Counted from the first letter of the stretch, positions 11,016 through 20,929 are shown. The stretch is DNA of 64,000 bases from Hexactinellida sp. DTS-2022 (GCA_028753945.1 JAPNXP010000006.1:2728001-2792000); one strand, 5' to 3'. Numbers and translations: made by a program. The notes: a model not told the origin generated them from the sequence alone.

Positions 11016-11618
11016 CTAAACTACGGTATTATCGAATAGCTGATGCTCTTCCAGTAGCTTATTAACAGCACTTAAATTAGTACTCATAGAGTTAATATAA
11101 TGCTCTATGTCTTTAAACAGTTGTCCCCTGCCTCCTTCATCTCCTTGTATTAGCGTAGCTATGAGTTTATCCTTGCTAGGGGCTATGTTAACAAGCATAT
11201 ACACCAGACCCCGGATAATGAATCCATGGTACGGTTTGAGAGATAGTCCGTAGGCATAGTACGCATCTTGAGGGAGGGAAGTGTGATCCGAAGTTATAAG
11301 TTGAGATAGGAAATGATAAATAAACTCAACTGCTCGTTTCAACCATATCAAAGATAGGCATATAGTGGGATCTGGCTCTAAAGATTTATTGAGAATCAAT
11401 TTATGTACGAAAGTGTATTTAGTCCTGTCAAGTTCGTATCTCTGCTGTAATACATCAATACTCCCCACAACCGAGTCCTTAGCTCGAGATAGAACAGGCC
11501 CCAGTAGATCTGTGAATGTTATGAAGGTAGTACATGCATTCAGGAACTGTGATGTGGGTATAGGACTATTCTCTTCAACTGATTCGAAACGATTCTCGAT
11601 TTGTTTGAAATAATTCAT
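11016..11618 (-). CDS. Glycolipid transfer protein (GLTP) domain protein
   Basis: A single-exon 200-residue protein spanning essentially one GLTP fold, which in known members carries glycosphingolipids or ceramide-1-phosphate between membranes in the cytosol. Recognised blocks are FLNACTTFITFTDLLGP (25-41), IWLKRAVEFIYHFL (91-104, with Trp92 that stacks on the sugar in known GLTPs) and LKPYHGFIIRGLVYML (127-142, with His131 of the conserved YHG). The usual Asp/Asn/Lys head-group cluster, expected near 48-56 in KDSVVGSIDVL, looks altered: Ser and Val replace Asn and Lys, so ligand choice may differ. The length fits GLTP (about 200-210). The ATG at 11618 is the first in frame. It is flanked by transposon DNA but is intact, so probably a host gene. 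Confidence 0.88.
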   Translation of the reverse strand: MNYFKQIENRFESVEENSPIPTSQFLNACTTFITFTDLLGPVLSRAKDSVVGSIDVLQQRYELDRTKYTFVHKLILNKSLEPDPTICLSLIWLKRAVEFIYHFLSQLITSDHTSLPQDAYYAYGLSLKPYHGFIIRGLVYMLVNIAPSKDKLIATLIQGDEGGRGQLFKDIEHYINSMSTNLSAVNKLLEEHQLFDNTVV

Positions 11619-12100
11619 GCGAGTATTATTAATTAACTTAAGTTTCTAGTTGTAAGTTAATTAATGGGAGAACTAACTTGTGCAGTATCAAACCAATTAA
11701 ATCAGGAGTTCTTAACCTGGGGGAAATCAATTTAGACAAAAATTAATAACAATAATAAAACTTGAATAAAATAATGCCAATAAGCAGTTATAGCCATCAC
11801 ATTGATGCTAACCGTGCTAGTTGTTAGAACTTAGAATTATTATTATTATCTGTTAATAATCAAATTGATGTTTTGCACTATTGTATGCTAATTATGCAAC
11901 CAGCAGACAACTAATAAATTGTATGTTCAAGGCTACTATTTCCGTAAACAAATGAAGGGGAAAATCGGGTAGAGTGAACAGGCCAAAAGGGGAAATGACA
12001 TAAAAAGGTTAAGATCCCCTGATTTTTTATTACAAAAAGCCATAGTATACTATATAAAAGCCATTTCACCGCTTTGGACCAGGAATAAGATAAAGGTAGA
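11619..12100. other. 5' flank of the GLTP-like gene; no other feature
   Basis: AT-rich sequence containing the likely promoter of the minus-strand gene. A TTAATTAA-rich segment lies at 11625-11665, but no clear TATA element stands out. No other gene is supported. Confidence 0.4.
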
Positions 12101-12876
12101 CAGACATGGGGTCAAATACATATGTATTTGTATTTGAGAGTATTTAAATACTTTTTTTCAAGTATTTGTACTGTATTTGTAATTTAACCTTCTATAAATG
12201 AGAGTACAGTAGATATCGGATATAAGCACACCGGTTATAAGAACACATTGGATATAATAACACTATGTTGGAAAACGGTTGCCGTCTACCCTATATAATT
12301 TATGTCGGTTATAAGAACATGCCGGTTATAAGCACATCAAGTGCAGTTACCGAAGATGTGCTTATAACCGGCATCCACTGTATTTGTATTTATATTTAAA
12401 TACTATCAAAAGGTATATAAAATATTCAAATACTATAGTAATTATCACCCATGATAAGTTCATTTTATTCATACACGAGGTAATATAATATAAGTTTTAC
12501 CCAACAACAATGGCAAAAAGTCCCACTCATTGATCTCCAGATTTTTAATGAGCCTGAAGGCGTTGAAGGCAATTTTCATGGTTTGATTAAATCATCAAAA
12601 AGTGAATTTCATTTTCATCATTGTTCTATTAGTTAGAGACGGAGACGGGGGGATAGAGAATTTTGTTATATATAATAACCATGGTCCAGGCGGATCGTAT
12701 TAGAATATGTTGAATTAGCATCGGTTTTTGCAATTTGTATTTATAATTAATATATTCCAAGGTAGTATTTATATTTAAATACAGTCATCCAAGAGTATTT
12801 GTATTTGTATTTGAGAATTACACATATATTTGTATTTGTAATTAAATACTTTTCAAAGTATTTGACCCCGTGTCTG
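12101..12876. mobile_element. hAT-type element with TATTTGTATTTG interior
   Basis: Termini are CAGACATGGGGTCAAATAC and GTATTTGACCCCGTGTCTG. The interior consists of irregular GTATTTGTATTTG repeats at both sides. Flanking octamers AAGGTAGA and AAGGCGGG agree at only 5 of 8, so the insertion is old. It contains a nested Tc1-type MITE at 12207-12380. The same termini occur at 40307-40641. Confidence 0.75.
12207..12380. mobile_element. Tc1/mariner-type MITE M3, TA-flanked
   Basis: 174 bp between TA dinucleotides (12205-12206 and 12381-12382). Inverted termini are CAGTAGATATCGGATATAAG and CTTATAACCGGCATCCACTG, with repeated TATAAGCACACCGGTTATAAG-like boxes inside. A second copy starts at 63968 and runs off the window. 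Confidence 0.85.
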
Positions 12877-13287
12877 AAGGCGGGTAGGGCTTACAATCCC
12901 GGGCATAATTTCCAATCCCGGGATTTCGGGATTGACCAATTTGATAATCCCGGGATTAGAAGCAAATGCAGTTTAGGTAATTCTTCGAAAAAAAGTACTA
13001 AACTGGTATTATATAATTTAATGTTCTAAGTAACAGAACTTTTAGTAATAACTGAGTGAATTAATGATGTTGATAATAGTGGTTGAATGAGATGAAAATT
13101 ATTATAAAAATATGAAATTATTATATTACTATTTTTACTGTGCCGACTATACTTTATATAGTGGCCCAGTTCTAATCTTACTGCCTTTAATATTATTATT
13201 ATTTATCCGTAGACGGTGCCCTGGCCAGAGCTTAATAGTTGATGGGCTGAAACTTGACATGTAGGTGCGGTGTTACCGTCTAATTTG

Positions 13288-13661
13288 TAGGGGTGAAACG
13301 AATATACCGAATATTCGTTCGAAATGATTGAACGAATATTCGTTCGTTTGTAAACGAATATTCGTTACGATACGAATATTGGATTGAAACTGATATTGGT
13401 TGACTACTCTTGGACAACAACATTGGAGAGATCGTAAATATAAATTCCTACCTAAACTAGCTGATAATTAGTCTACTTGTGTCTAATACACAATGTAACT
13501 ATTATTGAACATTTGTAACATTAATAAAAACCTATTTTCCTATGTATTTTGTGTCTTGAAATTGATTTAATGCATAGTCATCCAAACGAACGAATATTAG
13601 AATATTCGTTCGTTTAGAAAAAGGTTCGTTCGTTACATTTAGAATATTCGTTTCAGCCCTA
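13288..13661. mobile_element. hAT-type MITE rich in ATATTCGTTCG
   Basis: Inverted termini TAGGGGTGAAACGAATAT and ATATTCGTTTCAGCCCTA, with an exact 8-bp duplication CTAATTTG at 13280-13287 and 13662-13669. The interior carries repeated CGAATATTCG palindromes. It sits inside repeat R1: the pre-insertion sequence ACCGTCTAATTTGCACCTGG is present uninterrupted at 53549-53568. Confidence 0.93.
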
Positions 13662-13669
13662 CTAATTTG

Positions 13670-13811
13670 CACCTGGAATTACGATTTCTTATTAACAAAT
13701 TTTGGACAAATTTGTTTGATTCATGCCATAAATGGGGGTAGAAATTTCTTTGTTTACTCACACTTCAATTTCAGTAAAAGTGTTAAATCTAATTATATTG
13801 TTTCAACTTGT
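13670..13811 (+). repeat. Dispersed repeat R1, copy 1, left part
   Basis: The sequence continues R1 between the hAT MITE and the MULE. It matches 53560-53860, including CACACTTCAnnTTCAGTAAAA and TTGTTTCAACTTGTAATAATTA. The right part of this copy resumes at 17605 after the MULE. Confidence 0.75.
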
Positions 13812-13828
13812 AATAATTACGGGATACA

Positions 13829-13996
13829 GACAATTCGTGACAAAGACAATTCGTGACAAGACAATTCGTGACAGAGACAATTCGTGACAGGACAATTCGT
13901 GACAGAGACAATTCGTGACAGGACAATTCGTGACAGAGACAATTCGTGACAGGACAATTCGTGACAGAGACAATTCGTGACAGGACAATTCGTGAC
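13829..13996 (+). repeat. Tandem array of GACAATTCGTGACAG, left MULE arm
   Basis: Eleven units of 15-16 bp, the last truncated, lie just inside the left terminus. Units alternate between endings CAG and CAGA. There are no spacers, so it is not CRISPR-like. Arrays just inside MULE ends often hold transposase-binding sites; that role here is inferred. Confidence 0.95.
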
Positions 13997-14063
13997 AATT
14001 TTAATATACTACATAGGACTCTCACTATAGACACGGGTCATAATGTATGCTCCCAATTGCAAA

Positions 14064-14323
14064 TACCGTATTTCTCCGAATAAGCGCCCGACGCTTATTG
14101 TTTTCGTGGACCAATTTAATCCTGATTTTTTTGAAAAATCCAGAAAATAATATTTTGGTGGGTTCCATTGGTTTTCAGCGACAGTATACCTACCGTAGTT
14201 GCCAAAATCAATGTAATTACTGCCCAGATATTTATTAATGTGTTATAATTTACTATACCAATGCCATTTTTATTGACCCAGCACTTATTAAATCCCCCGG
14301 CGCTTATTCGATTCAATACGATA
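14064..14323. mobile_element. MITE M2 copy inside the left MULE arm
   Basis: It starts TACCGTATTTCTCCGAATAA and ends CGCTTATTCGATTCAATACGATA, homologous to the free-standing M2 element at 49216-49477. The same copy is present in mirror image in the right arm at 17114-17371, so it has become part of the MULE's terminal repeats. Confidence 0.82.
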
Positions 14324-14490
14324 TTTATGTAACTTGAGACAAGCATACTGTTTGTTAACTAATTGAAAAAGGTAAAGTCTATTATGAATGATGTCTATGT
14401 TAATATGAATCTTAATGAATGTATATAATTGGTGTCATTGTGAGGCAAGTACGTATACTAATAATGATCAAGGAATGAGTCAAAGGAATT

Positions 14491-14871
14491 ATACCCATGA
14501 ACCTAATTGCGCACTAGCAAATTTTTGCTAAAAGTTGCGCACCTCTGGGTGTGCATTACGCAAACCAGATGGAGATCTGGCGACAACTACAATTCGTACT
14601 ATAGTTAATTAAAAATGAACACTTTTCAATCTGGTCATATTAGAGATAACTTGTAAATAGATTATAGAATCTATGTAGAGTGCCAAATATTTATCAAAGA
14701 ATTTAGAGTGACAAAATATACAATTCTTTCCTAATATGTATTGTTCAAGTAGTCAAATATGTTTATGATTTCCTTGTTATATACTACAATACCACTATAT
14801 ACTATAGTATACGTGCAACGAAATTCTTATCCACTGGAAATACAATATTCAAGATACTTTATTATTGATAT
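14491..14871 (+). promoter_or_regulatory. MULE internal 5' region upstream of transposase
   Basis: The 380 bp between the left arm and the start codon is unique within the element. It has an inverted pair at 14510-14552 (TGCGCACTAGCAAATTT and AAAGTTGCGCA). It presumably holds the transposase promoter; several TATA-like stretches occur at 14750-14815, but none can be assigned with confidence. Confidence 0.35.
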
Positions 14872-16929
14872 ATGAATTATATGGATATTCCTTGGTCTCT
14901 TTTTGCCAATACTCCCTTTGGTAGTGATTATACCAACATAAATTCAAAAGGTTTGGCCAATGAATCGGACATTGTTCAACTACGAAATAAAATCACTGAA
15001 ATGGACGCATTAACCTTCCGAGCGCTAGTTAAACGGAAGAAAACTACCCGATTATTACTGGCTAAATATTTAACTATTCTTCAAACAAACTCTACATCAA
15101 TAACCGATGCTTTCAGCATACTTATTGAAATTAGCGGCAATAGTGAAGTTGTTATTCTCAGAATTGTTCAAGAAGAGATTGGTGCCAATACGAGTGTAGA
15201 TCTCTTTGTTTTTGCAATATTGCAGGGTTTTCCACTTGTTTGGAAAGATACCCATTTATTTACAGAACTGAGAACTTTGATAGACCAAACTTTGATAGTT
15301 TATCTGGAACAACAAGCTCTAAATGATCAGGCTGCAGCAGTCAACTCAAGTATCATCGAAATACTAAGAGATTTGTCATCAAATGGTCAAAATGAAAAGA
15401 TCATTGAAAATGTTGACATTAGCTCAGAATCTGAATCTATTTTGGAAGATTGTATAAATCAAGATGAATCTACTTCGTACCTTGAACGTAGAGAAGAAGT
15501 TGATAATGAAACAGAAATGAAATTTTGCAAAACAGAGCGAGGCAAACCTTGCATTCTGGAAAAAGGTTATACATATACAAAGCATCGTGTCTCTTTAAAT
15601 ACAATTCAATGGCAATGTGTAGAGAGAAAATCATGTAGAGCAAGGATACACACCATTGATTCAAAGGTCGTTAAAAGGTCCAATGAACATACCCATGAAC
15701 CTAATTCTAAAATATTTCATTGTAATGAGGTTAAAGCCGGAATCAAACGAAGAGCAGCAGAATCTCAAGAGCCAACTCATTCAATTGTTGCCAGCAAGAT
15801 GTCGAAATTGGAGGAAGAATCTGCTGTTTCTCTTCCCAGGTTGGATAGTTTGAAGAGAACTTTATGCCGAGCGCGTAAGAAGGCAGAAAATGTCCCTTCC
15901 GAACCAACTTCACTAGATGAGCTTCAAATCCCAGAAGTTTATACAAGGACTAGTAAAGGCGAACCTTTCTTGTTGTATGATTCTGGCTCCGATGCTGAAA
16001 ACACAAGAATTATTATTTTCGGAACTCAATCCAATCTAGCAACACTGAATACTTCCAGTATATGGTTAGCAGATGGAACATTCAAGGTGGCACCGAAGTT
16101 ATTTCTTCAATTATATGTTATCCATGGATTAAAGGGGGGGCCAGATCCTTTCGAAAATGGACATATTTTGCCAAGCTTATTTGTATTATTGCCATCAAAA
16201 TCTGAGAACATATACAACATAATGTGGCGCAAAATAAAGGATTTATGTCCAACAGCTTGTCCTTCACACATTATCGTCGACTTTGAAAAGGCATCAATTA
16301 ATGCTTTTAGAGAGAACTTTCCTCACACAACAATCAAAGGGTGTTTTTTCCATTTGACCCAGAATGTGTGGCGGAAGATCCAAGAATTTGGTCTACAGTC
16401 GCGATATACCCAAGATCCTATTTTTGCATTAAAACTCAGGATGCTACCAGCACTTGCGTTTGCCACTCCGACGGACGTACCTGATTTATTTAGGGAGGTG
16501 TTTATGGAATTGCCGACAGAAGCATATGATTTGGCGATCTATTTTGAAACAACCTATGTTGGAAGACATATTTCAAGCTCAATTCATGTTCCAAGCATGT
16601 TTCCAATTGAAATGTGGAATAACCATCAACTGGTGAATCATGGTATTCCAAGAACCACAAACGCAATAGAGGCTTGGCATAGATCGTTCAACCATTTAAT
16701 GTCATGCCAACATCCCTCCATCTGGAAATTCATTAACCTATTAAAAAAAGAGCAAGGTCTGGTTGAAATTAAACGAGCATTTTATATGAGTGGAAGAAAT
16801 CCAGCTAAAAGGATGAAATATCAAGACCAAGAAAAGGCTCTAAAGATCCTGATTGACGGTTACCTAACCCGCCCGAAGTTAGAGTTTTTAAAAGGAATTG
16901 CTTACAGATTTGAATTCTCCTCACAGTAA
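14872..16929 (+). CDS. MULE transposase with FLYWCH zinc finger
   Basis: Intact 685-residue transposase. Residues about 218-275 form a FLYWCH-type zinc finger (GYTYTKHR, then WQCVERKSCRARIH, then a terminal HTH) that should bind DNA. Residues about 385-610 are the MULE RNase H-like domain. The catalytic triad is most likely Asp401 (in WLADGTFK), Asp470 (in IIVDFEKAS) and Glu600 (in TTNAIEAWH), with the expected CFFHLTQNVWRK block at 490-501. The N-terminal 200 residues are Leu- and Glu-rich and unrecognised. It is the only gene between the arms, ends 17 bp before the right arm, and has no frameshift. Function is inferred to be cut-and-paste transposition in the nucleus. Confidence 0.95.
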   Translation: MNYMDIPWSLFANTPFGSDYTNINSKGLANESDIVQLRNKITEMDALTFRALVKRKKTTRLLLAKYLTILQTNSTSITDAFSILIEISGNSEVVILRIVQEEIGANTSVDLFVFAILQGFPLVWKDTHLFTELRTLIDQTLIVYLEQQALNDQAAAVNSSIIEILRDLSSNGQNEKIIENVDISSESESILEDCINQDESTSYLERREEVDNETEMKFCKTERGKPCILEKGYTYTKHRVSLNTIQWQCVERKSCRARIHTIDSKVVKRSNEHTHEPNSKIFHCNEVKAGIKRRAAESQEPTHSIVASKMSKLEEESAVSLPRLDSLKRTLCRARKKAENVPSEPTSLDELQIPEVYTRTSKGEPFLLYDSGSDAENTRIIIFGTQSNLATLNTSSIWLADGTFKVAPKLFLQLYVIHGLKGGPDPFENGHILPSLFVLLPSKSENIYNIMWRKIKDLCPTACPSHIIVDFEKASINAFRENFPHTTIKGCFFHLTQNVWRKIQEFGLQSRYTQDPIFALKLRMLPALAFATPTDVPDLFREVFMELPTEAYDLAIYFETTYVGRHISSSIHVPSMFPIEMWNNHQLVNHGIPRTTNAIEAWHRSFNHLMSCQHPSIWKFINLLKKEQGLVEIKRAFYMSGRNPAKRMKYQDQEKALKILIDGYLTRPKLEFLKGIAYRFEFSSQ

Positions 16930-17113
16930 ACAGAAATAAATAAATAAATTCCTTTGACTCATTCCTTGATCATTATTAGTATACGTACTTGCCTCACAAT
17001 GACACCAATTATATACATTCATTAAGATTCATATTAACATAGACATCATTCATAATAGACTTTACCTTTTTCAATTAGTTAACAAACAGTATGCTTGTCT
17101 CAAGTTACATAAA

Positions 17114-17371
17114 TATCGTATTGAATCGAATAAGCGCCGGGGGATTTAATAAGTGCTGGGTCAATAAAAATGGCATTGGTATAGTAAATTATAACACATT
17201 AATAAATATCTGGGCAGTAATTACATTGATTTTGGCAACTACGGTATGTATACTGTCGCTGAAAACCAATGGAACCCACCAAAATATTATTTTCTGGATT
17301 TTTCAAAAAAATCAGGATTAAATTGGTCCACGAAAACAATAAGCGTCGGGCTTATTCGGAGAAATACGGTA
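17114..17371. mobile_element. MITE M2 copy inside the right MULE arm
   Basis: Mirror image of the M2 copy at 14064-14323, ending GAAATACGGTA. Having it at the same position in both arms means one arm was copied from the other after M2 inserted. Confidence 0.82.
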
Positions 17372-17438
17372 TTTGCAATTGGGAGCATACATTATGACCT
17401 GTGTCTATAGTGAGAGTCCTATGTAGTATATTAAAATT

Positions 17439-17588
17439 GTCACGAATTGTCCTGTCACGAATTGTCTCTGTCACGAATTGTCCTGTCACGAATTGTCTCT
17501 GTCACGAATTGTCTTGTCACGAATTGTCTGTCACGAATTGTCTCGTCACGAATTGTCTCGTCACGAATTGTCTTGTCACGAATTGTCT
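17439..17588 (-). repeat. Tandem array of CTGTCACGAATTGTC, right MULE arm
   Basis: Ten units on the complementary strand, with spacer dinucleotides varying (CCTG, CTCTG, CTCG, CTTG). The left arm has eleven. Confidence 0.95.
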
Positions 17589-17604
17589 GTATCCCAATAA
17601 TTAC

Positions 17605-18117
17605 GTATATGGATTTAACTTGTTAAATCTTACTCTATTGATTCTAATCGCGATAATTATATTGATTTAACTAATAAATTTCGGCTGGCTTCTATCTAAT
17701 TGTAGTATTACAATACAATGAATAAAATAAAATAATATAATATAAGGGATTTGTTGACTTTACTCAACTCACCGTGGATAACATTGCTAAATTAAATAAC
17801 TAATAATATAATTTATTATCAATACATAATGAATGAATGAATGGCATTAAACTCTAGATGGTTTATGATAGAAACAAACTTCAAATTTATCTACCGTTCC
17901 TTGTGACTCGGACCAATTAACAAATGGTTCTTGACACCTGAGGCGTTGATCACTGGCGAAAAAATCCCAAAAATAAAACCACAATGAAAAAAATCCAAAA
18001 TTGCAGCCTTTGCCGACAGCATGTTCCATTGGAGGCACTATCAATAAACCACCAACAAAATATAGTGCCCACCAAAGGAACATGCGTGGGCACAGGCTGC
18101 AATTTTGGATTTTTTTA
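17605..18117 (+). repeat. Dispersed repeat R1, copy 1, right part, with foldback H1
   Basis: R1 resumes after the MULE. It matches 58190-58635 in reverse orientation, and parts of 52210-52652 and 53860-53975. It ends in foldback H1: arms at about 17987-18041 and 18062-18117 (CAAAATTGCAGCC, then GCATGTTCC.TTGG.GGCACTAT and its complement) separated by about 20 bases. The open frames here are not genes. Confidence 0.8.
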
Positions 18118-18269
18118 GTGTGTTTTTATCGCAGAGAGCTTCGAAATTTGGTGCAGAGATAACAACATGATAAAACTATTTCCGCTTCCACAGATGTAGG
18201 AGGTACTGTGATTAGCATTTGATATACGTACCTTTTCAAACAAATTTCCTCTTCTAACTCTTTGCTCGC

Positions 18270-20560
18270 TATATTTAATTCGTAACAACGAAGATTATAG
18301 AGATGGCGATACCTCTTTATGGGTTTAAGGAAGTTTCGGTTGCTAATTCCAATTTCATGGCTACAGGCAGTGTTTCGGTGTCATTTACTTCAAAATACGA
18401 GTTTGAAATAATTGTATCTATCTCATTTACCGTATTTCTTTCTACAACTTCATTTTTATCCAATTTGGGAATAACCTCAGATAAAACGCCTTTACTACTC
18501 CTTTTTAAGTTTTGCTAAAGGGTTGATTAGAAAAGCAGCAATGACTGAAGCTTCGATATAACGTTCTTGAATACTTCTTTGGTTTATTGCTTCAATAATT
18601 TGATGAATATATTCTGAACCTGATGGAAGATAATTCTGGATTTCATAAGGTAAATCTTATCGTTGCATCAGCAGAGATAAAATTCGCATCTCGCTTATAC
18701 AAGGCCTCTATTGCTATCTTGATAGGATATAATGCTTGTACAACAAAATAACTCTTTGTGAACTATTCATCTAATAATTTAATTACAATATTTAGATCCA
18801 GTAGAGATTTTTGAACTGGTACGCTTATTTGAGGTATTCTCTCGAGCATATTTAGCACAGTGGGCATTTTCAGGGAGAGGTGGCAATAGGAAAATTATGC
18901 TAGCAGTATCTCTCAAATAAAGTATTTTGACATGAAGTTTATCGACCCTTGGAATAAAAATTATGAGACTGCTCATTAATTAATTGACGTCATTGGAATT
19001 TTTTCATTGGCTAATTCAATAAAGCGCTCCAGGGCCGTGCGAGCCTATTGATCCCTACCCAGGTCAAACCTAACTAGAGTAAGCATCAATGCTACCCATT
19101 GTTAAAAATTCTTCTATTATTAACTTCTTAAATTCAAATACAGATTCAAATACAGATACAAATACAAATTCGCAATTTCAGAAAAATCAAATACAAATAC
19201 GTATTTGGACCCAACCCTGGTGACATAAGGCCAAAGGATTTAGTTCTTTTATGCGTTTCTGCAAGCCATAGTGTCGTCCAGACCTGGAAGCAGCACCATC
19301 AAATCCTTGGCTTCTACACTTCTGTAAATCTATATTCCAAAATTTGGAATAGACTGGTTAAAATATCAAACAAACTTAAAGCACTACCGGATTCAATGGA
19401 AGTAAACTTGAGAAAATGCTGTACAACCTGCCCTTTTTATCTACAAAAAGGAGGCAAAACGAAAGCTGATCGACATGCGAAATGTCCTGTGTGGTATCCA
19501 ACAAAATTGAGTAGAAGTCTGCTTCCTGAACTTCAGCCAATACTTGTTGACAAGTCACTTTTGAAAGAGCATCAATGAAGTAATTCTGAATCAGTGGGTT
19601 TGTATACGTCTCATTACGATTTGAAATTTTCAGATGCTCAGAAAGAACTGAATCATATTTAGCCATTAATGTTAGTAACTCCAAAAGATTGCCTCTGTTT
19701 TGCATTTAATCCTCTTGGTGACCATGAAATGGCAAATTTTCAAATATAACGGTACATCTAGTAGGCGTTCCAGGATCTCCCGATTATGTAGAATTTCTTT
19801 TTTCTGGCTGAATTTTGCTGTGCAACAATAGTTTGTCCATGGTTGATTCCGTGCAAAAACATCTTCCATTCAGGAAATGCTCGTATATGGATCGAGGATT
19901 CGCTATGCTCTCTGATTTTGTTTGTTCCTTTTTGGTAATTAGAACATCCTAAATTTGGATTTGACCAGGTTGGTTAATAAATCTTGTTTGCTTTATCGGC
20001 AAAAAGCCTGCAGGGATGGAAAAACATGGCACTAGATTTTGGTCAGTAGATTTACTAATCCATTTGTGTTTTTAAACCCTTAGGTAATTTGTTATAATAC
20101 CAATCTGAATGAAAACACCGGGTTTTTTTAACAAGAGGGAAAAAGAAATCTTTCCAACCAATTCCTGGTTGACAAGGGCCATAGATAACAATTGCTGTTA
20201 ATAGTTGAGGTGTCATTGATGTAGAGATAAGATGAGCAGGATCCGTGGGGTACGTTTCTGTGAGGTTTAACAGTGGCACATATATTAGTTCTTAGTTCTT
20301 GAATTAGTGGGTTTGCAGATGTGAGAAAAATTTCATCAGATATATTTAGCTCAATTGGACTAGAATGCAATATTAATGAAATGTCTGCGCATTGTGTGCA
20401 AAGTTGGTTTGCAATAGTCTGCTGCTGTGATTGCGATCCAGAATGATTTGGCACTGAGATGTCAGAGGAGAATTCCACAGCTAATCTAGACTCTTTCACA
20501 GGGGAATCATTGTAAAATTCAATATGATGGATTGCCTTTTTGACATTAGAGTCGTCAAAA
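18270..20560 (-). pseudogene. TTF/ZMYM-type hAT transposase relic (antisense)
   Basis: Read on the minus strand, the order is a TTF-type zinc-finger motif GPCQPGIGWKDFFFPL with HSDWYYNKLPKG (about 20190-20080), then a middle block GNLLELLTLMAKYDSVLSEH with LIQNYFIDALSKV and YSILLDTTQDISHVDQLSF (19700-19440), then diverged C-terminal pieces around 18976-18780. Stops and frameshifts separate the blocks. A composite insertion at about 19030-19219 breaks it, and MITE M1 abuts the 5' end at 20615. Family call is from the DTTxDxSHxDQLS motif typical of ZMYM1-like hAT proteins. Confidence 0.75.
19030..19219. mobile_element. Composite hAT-like fragment inside the hAT relic
   Basis: The left end CAGGGCCGTGCGAGCC and the right end TTTGGACCCAACCCTG are both hAT-like but do not match each other. 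The interior has CAAATACAGATTCAAATAC repeats. It looks like two fragments fused. The left part resembles 4403-4440 (CAGAGCCGTGCCACTAAT). Confidence 0.5.
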
Positions 20561-20614
20561 TTATTTACGATATTTACTAAAGATATAATAATAGGAAAAA
20601 ATAGTCAATTTAAA

Positions 20615-20860
20615 TACCGTATTTATTCGAATAGTAGCCTAGGCAATTATTGTTTTTTACTCCATTTTTCGACCAATAATTTTGAGCAATTTACTAGAAT
20701 ATCACATTTTATTACAATTTAATTATGATAATCCGTTGATAATCGTATTGTGAGTTATATTAGGTGTAAATGTTTACTCCGGGTAGCAGTAATAAATTTT
20801 TATTTGCTACTTTAGGGGGGCGATTATTGGAGGTAGGCGATTATTCGAATAAATACGGTA
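20615..20860. mobile_element. MITE M1, copy 1
   Basis: Inverted termini TACCGTATTTATTCGAATAG and GATTATTCGAATAAATACGGTA, with the shared interior motifs AATATCACATTTTATTACAA, TTGATAATCGTATTG and TTTACTCCGGG. Other copies are at 23999-24258 and 35675-37109 (interrupted). The 23999 copy shows a TA target. Confidence 0.85.
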
Positions 20861-20929
20861 CTAATAAAAATACGGAGTAAGTAAAAGGGTATCAGATATA
20901 GGAGTAGATTTAAACTATAATATTAAAAC

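Larger units (their letters stand above)
13821..17595 (+). mobile_element. Complete Mutator-like element (MULE) with 9-bp TSD
   Basis: 3775 bp, terminating in GGGATACAGACAATTCGTGA on both ends. It is flanked by a perfect 9-bp duplication, AATAATTAC, at 13812-13820 and 17596-17604; 9-bp duplications are typical of MULEs. Arms of about 650-670 bp (13821-14490 and 16947-17595) surround one uninterrupted transposase gene. The arms are nearly identical apart from array copy number and small indels, which implies recent insertion. Repeat R1 at about 53850-53880 supplies a paralogous empty site with one copy of the target. It appears structurally able to be autonomous. Confidence 0.95.
16947..17595 (-). 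repeat. Right terminal inverted repeat of the MULE
   Basis: Reverse complement of 13821-14490. The inner edge is AATTCCTTTGACTCATTCC, matching the left arm at 14472-14490. Differences include one fewer array unit, altered spacer lengths between units, a 2-bp deletion next to the M2 terminus near 17347, and scattered substitutions. Confidence 0.95.

Noticed and set aside
13829-13996. CRISPR-like array
   Set aside because: Units are directly adjacent without unique spacers, and the DNA is eukaryotic transposon terminus.
13789-14034. Minus-strand ORFs encoding a repetitive CHELS/SRIV peptide across the left MULE array (and the plus-strand equivalent at 17401-17670)
   Set aside because: The peptide is only the translation of the 15-16-bp tandem repeats in the MULE arms. 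It shifts frame with unit length and has no independent support.
14116-14346. 76-residue ORF found in both MULE arms (also 17091-17321)
   Set aside because: It appears twice only because the arms are mirror copies. It lies across an M2 MITE and has no protein-like features.
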